DNA of 64,000 bases from Streptomonospora nanhaiensis (GTDB lineage: Bacteria > Actinomycetota > Actinomycetes > Streptosporangiales > Streptosporangiaceae), in the NCBI RefSeq assembly GCF_026642255.1, contig NZ_CP113264.1, positions 3,286,001-3,350,000 of the forward strand, read 5' to 3'. Below the pieces are notes generated by a model. The model was given only the letters and a program-made list of their open reading frames with translations, searched no databases and was not told where the DNA came from. Below, piece after piece: positions 31,315-39,124 of this stretch. The stretch's first letter is position 1. Each line of letters opens with the position of its first letter. The position numbers and the translations under genes were made by a program.

Positions 31315-33641
31315 CCTTCCGACCTCTCACCGGGGCGCGCACCGCGCGCGCCACCCTCACCCAGTTCCTCGGACTCCGCGCGCCCGCGCAGGGTCCCGGA
31401 CTGGAAGGCACTCATCATGGACCGGATGTCCGACAGCGAACGCTGCCCGCCCGTGTCCTGCGCCGCCGCGGGCGCCTCCTGGGGGGGCGCCACGTGCTTG
31501 CGCCGGCGCCGTGGCAGCCCCATGTAGGTGTCCTCCGCCCCGTCCCCGTCCCCGTCCCCGGCGCCGTCGGCGGCCCCCTCGCCGGCCGGGGTGCCCCGGT
31601 CCTGCGGCTCGGAGGGGGCGGGGGCCGCCGCGACCTCGGTGAGCACCACGCCGGGCTCCGCGGCCGGGTCGGCCGTTCCGGCGCCGGGGACGGGTCGCCG
31701 GTGCGGCCCGGTGGCCTGCAGCGGCGAGGGGCCGTCCCCGGGCGCGGCCAGGGCCCGGCGGGGGATGGACACCACGGCCCGGGTCCCCCCGTGGGGGGAG
31801 TCCCGCAGCGTCACCTCGAAGTCGTGCCGGGCCGCGATCGTGGCGACCACGAACAGGCCCAGGTGCGAGTCCTCGCGCATGCGGGCCAGGTCGAACCGGG
31901 GCGGGTCGGCCAGCAGCACGTTCGCCGAGTCCAGCTGGGCGTCGGTCATGCCCAGTCCGCGGTCCTCCACCTCCAGGACGTGGCGGCCGCGGTCGTCCTC
32001 GCGGCCCCGGACCGTCACCTCCGTCCCCGGGGGGGAGAAGGAGGTCGCGTTCTCCAGCAGTTCGGCGAGCAGCCGGACGGTGTCGGTCCCCACGTCGCCG
32101 CGCAGCGCGACCGCGGGCAGGGCCAGGATGCGCACCCGCGCGTAGTCCTCGATCTCGCTGGCGGCGGCTCGCACCGCCTCGTACAGCCGTACCGGGCCCA
32201 GTCCGCGGCGCACGGGGGTGTCCCCGCTCAGCAGCATGAGGTTCTCGGCGTTGCGCCGCAGCTGGGTGCTGAAGTGGTCGATGCGGAACAGCGCCTCCAG
32301 CACCTCGGGGTCGGTCTCGCCCCGTTCCAGGGTGTCCAGCAGCCCCAGCTGGCGGTGGACGAGCGACTGCGTGCGGCGTGCGATGTTGCGGAACATGGCG
32401 CGCACCCCGGCGCGGACCTGGGCCTCCTCCACGGCGGCGGCGACCGCGGCCCGCTGGGCGTCGTTGAACGCCTCGGCCATCCGGCCGATCTCGTCGCGCA
32501 CCCGCACGCGCAGTTTGGGGACCTCGGCGTCCACGTCCACGCTGCCGCCCGCGCGCAGGCGGGCGGTCACCTCGGGCAGGCGCACCTGCGCGTGTTCCAG
32601 GGTGAGGACCCGCAGGTGCTGGAGCCGGCGTCCCAGGCGCTGGGTGCCGCCCACGGCCACCGCGGAGGAGGCCAGCGCCGCCACGAGGGCGGGCACGCTG
32701 ATGAGCAGGGCGCTGTTGCGCAGTTCGGCGGACTGGGTGTGGCTGAAGGCGACGACCTGCTCGGTCCGGGCCTCCTCCACACCGCGCATGCGCAGGTCCA
32801 CGGCCTCGGCGGCGCCGCGCCAGGCGGTGGCGTTGACCGGGACGGTGTTCTCGCCCCGGATGGGCATGCTGATGATGCTCTCCTGGAGCTGGTAGACGCT
32901 CTGCAGGGCGGAGTAGGACTCCAGGAGGAGGTAGTGCTGACTGTCCTGGTCGTTGAGTTCGGCGCCCACCCGGCCCCAGGTGTAGCGCTGGGCCCCGGCG
33001 GCGGCGGCGAACTCGGCGTGGGCCTCGGCGGGGAAGGCGTTGGTGGCGACCGCGTGGGCCAGGACGGCGTCCTGCTGGTTGAGGAGTTCGCGGGTGCGGG
33101 CCAGGGAGGTCAGGGAGCGCAGGTGGGGGACCTGGGCGGAGTCGGCGCGCTCGACCTGGGCGTCCCACACGCGCAGCCCGCTCTCGATGATCTCGGTGTA
33201 GGCGGTGGCGGCCTCCTCCAGGGTGCGTTCGCCGGGGGAGAGGGCGTCGACCCTCTGGCGGTGGGCCTCGAGCCGGTTGAGGGAGCGCTGGAAGTTCAGG
33301 GCCTGTTCGGGCAGGTCGTCCTCGTCGAACGCGCGCAGGCGCAGGCGGAGGGCTTCGACGGCCTCGGTGGTCTCCTGCCGGGTGGTCCGCAGGCGGTGGG
33401 CGGTGCGCTCGGTGCCGTTGGCGGAGTCCATGGTGGCGCGCCGTTCGCGCTGGAGTTCGCCGATGACCGTGATGACGGGGGTGGCGACCTGCTCGGTGAG
33501 GGCGGCGGTGGTGCGCAGTTCGCGGATGTCGGTGACCAGGACGGCGGTGAAGGCAGCCCACAGGAGCAGCAGCGCGGTGCTGGGGATCAGGACCAGCGTG
33601 ATCATGCGGGCGCGAAGCGACCGGCGCTTCTCGTGGGGCAT
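31311..33641 (-). CDS. cvnA: conservon sensor histidine-kinase-like protein, CvnA family
   Basis: A 776-residue membrane sensor. TM1 is about 11-33 and TM2 about 310-335; the region between them is a nitrate/nitrite-sensor-like (NIT) extracellular helical domain with GELQRERRATMD. A HAMP-like linker and a HATPase domain follow (N-box LLENATSFSPPG, G1 EDRGLGMTD). The C-terminal about 150 residues are Pro/Ala/acidic, disordered. A typical HisKA phospho-histidine motif is not obvious, as in other CvnA proteins. No cytochrome P450 gene follows, unlike some conservons. Confidence 0.9.
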   Translation of the reverse strand: MPHEKRRSLRARMITLVLIPSTALLLLWAAFTAVLVTDIRELRTTAALTEQVATPVITVIGELQRERRATMDSANGTERTAHRLRTTRQETTEAVEALRLRLRAFDEDDLPEQALNFQRSLNRLEAHRQRVDALSPGERTLEEAATAYTEIIESGLRVWDAQVERADSAQVPHLRSLTSLARTRELLNQQDAVLAHAVATNAFPAEAHAEFAAAAGAQRYTWGRVGAELNDQDSQHYLLLESYSALQSVYQLQESIISMPIRGENTVPVNATAWRGAAEAVDLRMRGVEEARTEQVVAFSHTQSAELRNSALLISVPALVAALASSAVAVGGTQRLGRRLQHLRVLTLEHAQVRLPEVTARLRAGGSVDVDAEVPKLRVRVRDEIGRMAEAFNDAQRAAVAAAVEEAQVRAGVRAMFRNIARRTQSLVHRQLGLLDTLERGETDPEVLEALFRIDHFSTQLRRNAENLMLLSGDTPVRRGLGPVRLYEAVRAAASEIEDYARVRILALPAVALRGDVGTDTVRLLAELLENATSFSPPGTEVTVRGREDDRGRHVLEVEDRGLGMTDAQLDSANVLLADPPRFDLARMREDSHLGLFVVATIAARHDFEVTLRDSPHGGTRAVVSIPRRALAAPGDGPSPLQATGPHRRPVPGAGTADPAAEPGVVLTEVAAAPAPSEPQDRGTPAGEGAADGAGDGDGDGAEDTYMGLPRRRRKHVAPPQEAPAAAQDTGGQRSLSDIRSMMSAFQSGTLRGRAESEELGEGGARGARPGERSEG

Positions 33642-34129
33642 GGGCTCGCTTCCGGGGGAGAGGCGGGCGTGGCTGGGAAGCGTCCGCCGGGGTGGGGGAG
33701 GGCCGGGGTTTCCCAGAGTGAACCGCTCCGCGGGGGATTACGCAAGCCTGAAAGGGCTGAAAAGGCTGATGAGAGGGTGTGTGAGAGCATCTTCGCAGGT
33801 CAGGGCGTGGGCCTCAGCTTGATAACGCGAAACGGGCAAAAAATCTACGTCGTAAAGATGGACACTTCTCTCAAAAATCAGACAAACAGAACAAAGGGGC
33901 GGCTTCGCCGCACTGAATACCAGAAATCACTTCCGTAGCGAGAGCTCTGTGTGAACAGGGGCTCTCCGAGGGGTACGTAGCCTCCTGCGAACACATCCGC
34001 GTGCACCCGGGGCGACCGGGTGTTCACCCAACGGCGCCGGAAACGGTACGCGGGACGGTCGGTCCCGGCCGTCCCGCGTACCGGGCGCAGCAGACCGTCC
34101 GCCGTGCGCGGGCAGGGGAGAGGATCCGC
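33642..34129. other. A+T-rich intergenic region upstream of cvnA
   Basis: 488 bp. The stretch 33820-33960 is clearly A+T-rich compared with the rest. It holds AATCTACGTCGTAAAG (33842-33857, a near copy of 22816-22831), a small hairpin GCGGC-TTC-GCCGC (33899-33911), and a 26-codon frame from the ATG at 33858 to the TAG at 33938 without a ribosome binding site. The cvnA promoter should lie here. No firm gene was seen. Confidence 0.45.
33842..33857 (+). repeat. A+T-rich motif, copy 2
   Basis: AATCTACGTCGTAAAG matches AATCTACGTAGTAAAG at 22816-22831 in 15 of 16 bases. The flanks differ, and the inverted repeat around copy 1 is not complete here. Confidence 0.4.
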
Positions 34130-34414
34130 ATGAAGCTCACCGAGGACCAGGTCCGTGACGGCCTGACCAGGCTCACCGGCTGGGAGCTGGACCCCGACGC
34201 ACCCGTCATCCGCCGGACGGTGCGCCTGCCCGGCTTCCCGGCGGCCGTCTCCCTGGTCAACGAGATCGCCCAGGCCGCCGAGCAGGTGGACCACCACCCC
34301 GACATCGACATCCGCTACGACACGCTGCACCTGGCGCTGAGCACCCACTCCGAGGGCGCTCTCACCGACAAGGACATGGCCCTGGCCGCGCGCATCGACG
34401 AGCTCGTGCCCTGA
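34130..34414 (+). CDS. 4a-hydroxytetrahydrobiopterin dehydratase (PCD/DCoH)
   Basis: A 94-residue pterin-4a-carbinolamine dehydratase, which recycles the pterin cofactor of aromatic amino-acid hydroxylases. The family active-site phrase is EQVDHHPDIDIRYDTLHLAL, with the two adjacent catalytic histidines, and TGWELD lies near the N-terminus. GGGGAGAGGA precedes the ATG. No pterin-dependent hydroxylase is present in this window. The length is normal. Confidence 0.9.
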   Translation: MKLTEDQVRDGLTRLTGWELDPDAPVIRRTVRLPGFPAAVSLVNEIAQAAEQVDHHPDIDIRYDTLHLALSTHSEGALTDKDMALAARIDELVP

Positions 34415-34485
34415 GCGCCTCCCGGCGCCGCGGTGGTGCGGGGCCGCTCCTGGTGGCGGGGGAGGGGAGTCCCTAGGATCTCGGC

Positions 34486-34809
34486 ATGGCCCTTGACCTG
34501 TACGCGGGAATCCCCGTCACCGACCACCAGGCCGCCCCGGCGTGGTACCAGCGCCTGTTCGGCTCGCCGCCCGTGTACGGGGACGGTGAGACGGAGGCGG
34601 TGCGGGAGTCGGCCGGGCACCGGGGCGTGTTCGTGGAGGTCTGTCCCGAACGTGCGGGCCGTGCGATGAGCACAATGTTCGTCGACGACTCGGAGGCCGG
34701 GGTCGGCATCGCGTCGGCGGGGCGCGGGGCCTGCCCGGGCGGGGTGCGCGAGGCGGTGTTCCGGGGTCCGGAGGGCGCCGGGTTCCCGTTCGGCGGGGCT
34801 GCGCTGTGA
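34486..34809 (+). CDS. VOC-family (glyoxalase-like) protein
   Basis: A small 107-residue single-module VOC protein: LYAGIPVTDHQAAPAWYQRLFG is the first beta-alpha-beta unit. The usual second half with the C-terminal metal glutamate is weak, so it may be a binding protein rather than an enzyme. The last codons overlap the Nudix gene by GTGA, indicating a two-gene operon. Confidence 0.7.
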   Translation: MALDLYAGIPVTDHQAAPAWYQRLFGSPPVYGDGETEAVRESAGHRGVFVEVCPERAGRAMSTMFVDDSEAGVGIASAGRGACPGGVREAVFRGPEGAGFPFGGAAL

Positions 34810-35333
34810 GTGCTTCCGAGGCGTTCTCGCGTGTGAAGATCCGTGTCGGGGCGCTGGTGTTCTGCGGTGAGGAGGTCGCGCTGATCCGCAGGGACCGGCC
34901 CGGTTCCGTGCACTACACGCCTCCGGGCGGGAACGTCGAGCCCGGTGAGGACCTGCTGGTCGCGCTGTGGCGCGAGCTGGGCGAGGAGCTGTGGCTCGGG
35001 GAGGGGCAGGCGGGGGCGCCGGAGCTGTTGTGGGTGGTGGATCAGCGGGTGACGCGTCCGGGGCCCACGCCCTCTCCGCGCAAGCTGCACCTGTTGTACC
35101 GGTTGCATGTGAGTGAGGCGGTGCGGGAGGTGTTGGCGGTGGAGGAGTACGACGAGCAGCGGGACGGCGGTTTCGAGGTGGGTGTGGTGGAGTGGGTGGA
35201 TTTTCGTGCGGTCGGTGCGCTGCCGTTGTTCCCGCCGGTGGGTGCGGCGTTGGCGGCGTTGTCGTCTCCGCGTGCGGTGGTGGCCGACGCGGGGTGGGGT
35301 GCTGTGACCGATGACGACTATGTGTGGGTGTGA
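34806..35333 (+). CDS. Nudix hydrolase
   Basis: A 175-residue Nudix protein that hydrolyses a nucleoside-diphosphate-linked substrate. The box GGNVEPGEDLLVALWRELGE plus EL matches GX5EX7REUXEEXGU, with the metal-binding glutamates kept. Its substrate is not evident. It overlaps the small VOC gene. From this gene onwards + strand genes use many codons ending in G (gtg, ttg, gcg), unlike the C-ending codons of genes to the left. Confidence 0.85.
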   Translation: MSASEAFSRVKIRVGALVFCGEEVALIRRDRPGSVHYTPPGGNVEPGEDLLVALWRELGEELWLGEGQAGAPELLWVVDQRVTRPGPTPSPRKLHLLYRLHVSEAVREVLAVEEYDEQRDGGFEVGVVEWVDFRAVGALPLFPPVGAALAALSSPRAVVADAGWGAVTDDDYVWV

Positions 35334-35368
35334 TGCCGTGTAGCCAGGGGTCGTGCCGGTGCTCCTCT

Positions 35369-35776
35369 TCAGGACGAGTTCGCGTCGTATGACCACAGGA
35401 GCGCTACGTCCGGTTTCATGCGTAGCCATAGCGTCGCCGCCGGGGCGTCGTCGGGAAAGTCGACGCGGAGGAACTCGCGGCCACCTGTTCGTTCCACCCC
35501 GACCGTTCGCACGCCGACGAGGTTCAGGTCGAACAGTCCGGTGCCGTCGCTCTCGGCGCGTAGCCGCAGGCGGACAACCTCGTATCCCGGTTCGATGTCC
35601 ATCGCGATCTCATAACCGGACCGAGTGGTCTTGAAGGTCACCGACGTGTACGGCCACAGCTCGCGCCAGCCGTACTCGTACCCGGTCGCCTTCTCGTCCT
35701 CGGCATACCGATGGATCGGCTCGTCCTCGAAGAGCCAGATCAAGTCGTCGTAGTCGGGAATCGGCTCCATCACCAT
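35369..35776 (-). CDS. hypothetical acidic protein
   Basis: A 135-residue protein without a recognised family: MVMEPIPDYDDLIWLFEDEP, then YEYGWRELWPYTSVTFKT, and an end WLRMKPDVALLWSYDANSS. It is rich in Trp, Tyr and acidic residues and looks like a small cytoplasmic beta-rich protein, perhaps an immunity- or phage-like protein (inference only). The ATG at 35776 is chosen because codons further upstream look non-coding. G+C is lower than average, and a Tn3 relic lies just upstream. Confidence 0.65.
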   Translation of the reverse strand: MVMEPIPDYDDLIWLFEDEPIHRYAEDEKATGYEYGWRELWPYTSVTFKTTRSGYEIAMDIEPGYEVVRLRLRAESDGTGLFDLNLVGVRTVGVERTGGREFLRVDFPDDAPAATLWLRMKPDVALLWSYDANSS

Positions 35777-35940
35777 GTGCAGATGATGGCATTCGGCTCC
35801 TTCGGCCGGTCCGCTGCGGGGCCTCTCGTCCGCCGGCGCGACCCCTGGGGGGCGGGGTCGGCGGGTGGCTGTTCTCGGTGGCGCGGGGCGGGTGGGGGTG
35901 AACCAAGTAGGCCCGAGAGGGGCAATGCCACCCCTGAGCC

Positions 35941-36150
35941 CGTCGTGAACCACTGGAGGCCTTCTGCGGCGAGGTCGGCCTGCCCGCCACCGCGGCGGGG
36001 TTCGTGGAGCACCTGCGCAACCGGCACCTGGACGCCTCCCGGGCCCTGGAGGTGGGCTATGCCGGCAACGCCGACCTGGTCATCGACGACGGGGTGCCCC
36101 GGTTGAAGAAGCGTCCCGACCCCGCTCCATCTCGACCACCCTTTCCGAGC
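35941..36150 (+). pseudogene. fragment of a Tn3-family transposase gene
   Basis: The frame around 35956-36120 reads EAFCGEVGLPATAAGFVEHL, then RNRHLDASRALEVGYAGNAD and LVIDDGVPRLKKRP. This is the style of an internal part of actinobacterial Tn3-family transposases. No start codon, no catalytic DDE region and no terminal repeats are present, so only a relic remains. The match is by recalled resemblance; a protein search would settle it. Confidence 0.5.
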
Positions 36151-36241
36151 GGTCGCACCTCTTACAGGTCGAGGTGGACCATGACGACGCGTCCGCACTG
36201 TGCACACGGGAAGATCTCACCCTGAGCGTTCCGAATGGCAA

Positions 36242-36265
36242 TATAAACGTTCGTTTGGTTATAAT
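36242..36265 (+). promoter_or_regulatory. promoter -10 with nested inverted repeats before the SDR gene
   Basis: A perfect TATAAT (36260-36265) lies 7 nt before the ATG, so the SDR mRNA is probably leaderless. Nested inverted repeats cover it: AAACG-TT-CGTTT (36245-36256) inside TATAA/TTATA (36242-36263). This is a likely operator for the TetR protein of the same operon. Confidence 0.6.
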
Positions 36266-36272
36266 CGTCCAC

Positions 36273-37187
36273 ATGAGTATCACGCCTCCCCTCAGTGGTC
36301 GGGTCGCCCTCGTCGCCGGCGCCACTCGCGGCTGTGGCCGCGCGATCGCTGTCGAGCTCGGAGCGCTCGGTGCCACCGTCTACGGCAGCGGCCGCAGTAC
36401 TCGCGACGGGCGCTCGGAGATGGACCGGCCGGAGACGATCGAAGAGACCGCGGAACTAGTCGACGCCGCCGGTGGGACCGGGATCCCCGTCCGCTGCGAC
36501 CATTCCCAGAGTGCCGATGTCGCGGCGTTGATGGACCGGATCCGCGCCGAGCACGGCCGCTTGGACGTGCTCGTCAACGACGTCTGGGGCGGCGACCCGT
36601 ACACGCGCTGGGTCAAGGGTGTGTGGGAACATCCGCTTGAGGACACGCTGCGGATCGTGCGCAACGGGATCGAGACGCATCTGATCACCGCGCACTACGC
36701 GCTGCCGCTGCTGATCGAGACCGGAGACGGGCTGGTCGTGGAGGTCGGCGACGGCAAGGCCGGCGTCCCGTTCCGTGGCGTCGTCGCTTATGACCACGTC
36801 AAGGAGGCGGTCGTGCGGCTCGGCTTCTCGCTGGCGGCCGAGTTGCGCCCGTACGGTGCGACCGCGCTGTCGGTGACCCCCGGCTTCCTGCGCTCTGAGG
36901 CCATGCTCGAACACTTCGGCGTCACCGAGGCCACCTGGCGCGACGCTGCCGATGCCCACGGCGGCTACTTCCGCTACTCAGAGACCCCCCACCTGCTCGG
37001 TCGTGGGATCGCGGCCCTCGCCGCCGACCCCGACCGGGCCCGCTTCGCCGGGCAATGCCTCGGCTCGTGGGAGCTCATGCACACCTACGGCTTCTCCGAC
37101 GTCGACGGAGAGTACCCGGACTGGGGTGTAGTCGACGCGGAGGCGCGTTTGGCCGACGCCGAGGCCGCGCAACCCTCCGTCGAATAG
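36273..37187 (+). CDS. SDR-family oxidoreductase
   Basis: A 304-residue SDR, longer than classical members. The nucleotide loop reads VALVAGATRGCGRAIA (AGxxxGxG instead of TG), and the catalytic YxxxK is in VVAYDHVKEAVVR. A C-terminal extension follows (QCLGSWELMHTYGFSDVDG). This type is common beside TetR regulators. The codon usage (more gtc, cgg, gct; lower G+C at third positions) and the Tn3 relic upstream suggest that the SDR-TetR pair was acquired. The regulator gene begins directly after its stop codon. Confidence 0.85.
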   Translation: MSITPPLSGRVALVAGATRGCGRAIAVELGALGATVYGSGRSTRDGRSEMDRPETIEETAELVDAAGGTGIPVRCDHSQSADVAALMDRIRAEHGRLDVLVNDVWGGDPYTRWVKGVWEHPLEDTLRIVRNGIETHLITAHYALPLLIETGDGLVVEVGDGKAGVPFRGVVAYDHVKEAVVRLGFSLAAELRPYGATALSVTPGFLRSEAMLEHFGVTEATWRDAADAHGGYFRYSETPHLLGRGIAALAADPDRARFAGQCLGSWELMHTYGFSDVDGEYPDWGVVDAEARLADAEAAQPSVE

Positions 37188-37775
37188 ATGCCACGTCCGC
37201 GCACTGTCTCCGACGAGGACGTCCTGGACGGCGTTCTCGCGCTCGCCCACCGTGTCGGCCCAGCCAAGCTCACACTCGCCGCGGCGGCTCGCGAGGTCGG
37301 CCTCGCTCCCGCCACGCTGGTCCAGCGTTATGGCACCAAGCGTAAGCTGCTGCTCGCCGCAGACCGCCGCGGCGTGGAGCGGTGGGTTCTCCCGGTTGAG
37401 AAGGCCGAACACCCTTCGCCGCTGGACCGGGTCGTCGAGGGCCTGGTCGGCGCGGTGGACCCGGACATGACCCCGGAGGGGGTTGCGAACTCGGTGGCGA
37501 TGCTCCAGCTGGACCTCGTCGAACCCGACTTCCACGCGGAGACCCTGCGTGGCGCGCGCCGGCTACGCGCGGCACTCGAGCGCCACCTGCAGGCAGCGGT
37601 AACCGAGGGTGAGCTCTGTGACAGCACCGACGTCATTGCCCTGGCCAAGCTTCTCGAGACGGCCTATCACGGCGCGTTGATCGGCTGGGCACTGCACCGC
37701 GAGGGATCCCTCGCAGCATGGATGCGCGAGCAGCTCGAAGCGGTCCTCAAGGCCAGCCGCGTTCCGTCGCCTTGA
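37188..37775 (+). CDS. TetR-family transcriptional regulator
   Basis: A 195-residue TetR protein. The N-terminal HTH (about 10-55) includes LTLAAAAREVGLAPATLVQRYG followed by KRKLLLAADRRGVE. The C-terminal helices bind an unknown ligand. It starts at the base after the SDR stop, with no spacer, and probably autoregulates the operon via the inverted repeats at 36242-36263. Confidence 0.86.
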   Translation: MPRPRTVSDEDVLDGVLALAHRVGPAKLTLAAAAREVGLAPATLVQRYGTKRKLLLAADRRGVERWVLPVEKAEHPSPLDRVVEGLVGAVDPDMTPEGVANSVAMLQLDLVEPDFHAETLRGARRLRAALERHLQAAVTEGELCDSTDVIALAKLLETAYHGALIGWALHREGSLAAWMREQLEAVLKASRVPSP

Positions 37776-37901
37776 AGACCGCATCTGCGCGGAGGTGCAA
37801 CCGAACAGCGCCGGCCATCGCATCCGGGCGGCGCCCAGGGGCCTCGCCGGGCGGTTGCCCCTTTCGGCCTTACCCGGTGTGCCCCCGGGTGGGGGCGGGG
37901 G

Positions 37902-38945
37902 TCAGAGTCCGACTTTGCGGATGGGGTTGTCGCGCCAGGCGTCGGCGGGGCGGATGTAGGTGTCGACGGCGGTGGAGGCTTCGGACCATCGGCCCTGGCG
38001 GGCGATCCAGGCGCGGGGGGCGCCGGCGGCGGCTGCGGCGGTGGCGGGTCCGGAGCGCAGGGAGTGGGCGGTGACGTTCTCGATGCCGGCCTTGTCCGCG
38101 AGGCGTTTGACCACGAGGTTGATCCCGGCTCCGGACATGCGGCCTGTTCCGCGTCCGGCCGAATCGGCGGTTCCGGCCGCTCGTCCGTGGCGGTCGATCG
38201 AGCGCAGCAGCGGTCCTTCGGTGACCCCGGCGTCGGCCAGGGCTGCGAGGTAGGCGGTGGTGGTGCGTACCGGGCAGGTGAGCAGGTGTGTGCCGTAGGG
38301 GATGGCGACCGTGGTGCCGGCGGAGTCCTTGTCGGTCTTGGAGGTGGCCACGAACACTTCGAGGCCTTCGGGGACCTGGCGCAGGTCGGTGGTGTTCAGG
38401 GCGGCGAGTTCGGAGCGGCGGGCCATCATGGCGTAGCCGAGGAGGAGGAGTGTGCGGTCGCGCAGGCCTGTCAGGCCTTCTTGGGCGGCGTCGAGCATCT
38501 GTCGGAGTTCTTCGACGGAGAGTGCCGGCGCCTGTTTGCGGCGGCCTCCGGCTGCGGCCCATTCGCGGCGGTAGGAGCGCAGGACGAGGCGGGCGGCCTT
38601 GGTGGAGACGGCGTGTCCGGCGGCGGCGTGGCGGGAGGCGATGGCGCCCAGGGCCCGGTCGACGGTGGTGGGGGCGGCTGCGGTGGTGGCGAGGTGGTCG
38701 GTGTAGGAGGCGAGGGTTTCGGCGGTGGCGGGGAGGGGGGTGCGGGAGGTGTGTGAGCACCAGGTGGTGAAGGTGTGCCAGTCGCGGGCGTAGCCGGTGC
38801 GGGTGGAGGCGGCCCATCCGTCGGCCACGCGTGCGGCTGCGGATGCGGTCAGTGCGGTGTCGGGGAGGGCGGGTGTGTGGTGGTTGTGGAGGGCGATTGC
38901 CTGGGTCGGGTCGTCGGTGGGGTGGGGGGTCGGCTGGGCTGTCAC
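37902..38945 (-). CDS. tyrosine recombinase / site-specific integrase
   Basis: A 347-residue tyrosine recombinase with a SAM-like N-terminal core-binding domain (about 40-125) and a catalytic domain. Catalytic residues can be placed: R177 in ARRSEL, a lysine in TSKTDKDS (203/206), H294 and R297 in HSLRSG, W320 in QGRWSEAST, and Y330 in DTYIRP. All are intact. The product ends NPIRKVGL. A related C-terminal half at the right edge of the window ends NAVTRLGL, so the two are from the same subfamily. No tRNA or att core was recognised beside it. Confidence 0.88.
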   Translation of the reverse strand: MTAQPTPHPTDDPTQAIALHNHHTPALPDTALTASAAARVADGWAASTRTGYARDWHTFTTWCSHTSRTPLPATAETLASYTDHLATTAAAPTTVDRALGAIASRHAAAGHAVSTKAARLVLRSYRREWAAAGGRRKQAPALSVEELRQMLDAAQEGLTGLRDRTLLLLGYAMMARRSELAALNTTDLRQVPEGLEVFVATSKTDKDSAGTTVAIPYGTHLLTCPVRTTTAYLAALADAGVTEGPLLRSIDRHGRAAGTADSAGRGTGRMSGAGINLVVKRLADKAGIENVTAHSLRSGPATAAAAAGAPRAWIARQGRWSEASTAVDTYIRPADAWRDNPIRKVGL

Positions 38946-38983
38946 GGGGGCTCCGGGGGTGGGGTGGACGCCTGTTTTTTGAG

Positions 38984-39007
38984 TTTCGATAAGTCAAGTT
39001 ATCAAAA
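38984..39007. promoter_or_regulatory. A+T-rich inverted repeat upstream of the integrase
   Basis: TTTCGATAA and TTATCAAAA form an inverted repeat (8 of 9) around GTCAAG, 39 bp upstream of the integrase ATG. On the minus strand TTGACT within it could be a -35. The site may be an integrase arm/core site or an operator. Confidence 0.4.
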
Positions 39008-39084
39008 GTGAGGGTTGGTGGGTGTCTGGGGTGGTTTGGGGGTGGGGGTCTGTGTGGGTTCGCGGTGGTTCTCGGGGGCGTGCA

Positions 39085-39121
39085 CGCCGGGCGGCCCGGC
39101 CCTGTGCCGGACCGCCCGGCG
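39085..39121 (-). terminator. hairpin after the ligase-like gene
   Basis: CGCCGGGCGG and CCGCCCGGCG are perfectly complementary arms, with further pairing inside the loop, just downstream of the ligase stop on the minus strand. Confidence 0.6.
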
Positions 39122-39124
39122 GGG

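Noticed and set aside
31494-33938. An 814-codon + strand frame opposite cvnA
   Set aside because: Antisense shadow; cvnA has NIT-like, TM and HATPase features and conservon context.
35369-35953. A longer start (194 residues) for the hypothetical acidic protein
   Set aside because: The first 59 residues are Arg/Pro-rich and overlap the noisy intergenic DNA; coding character begins at the ATG at 35776.
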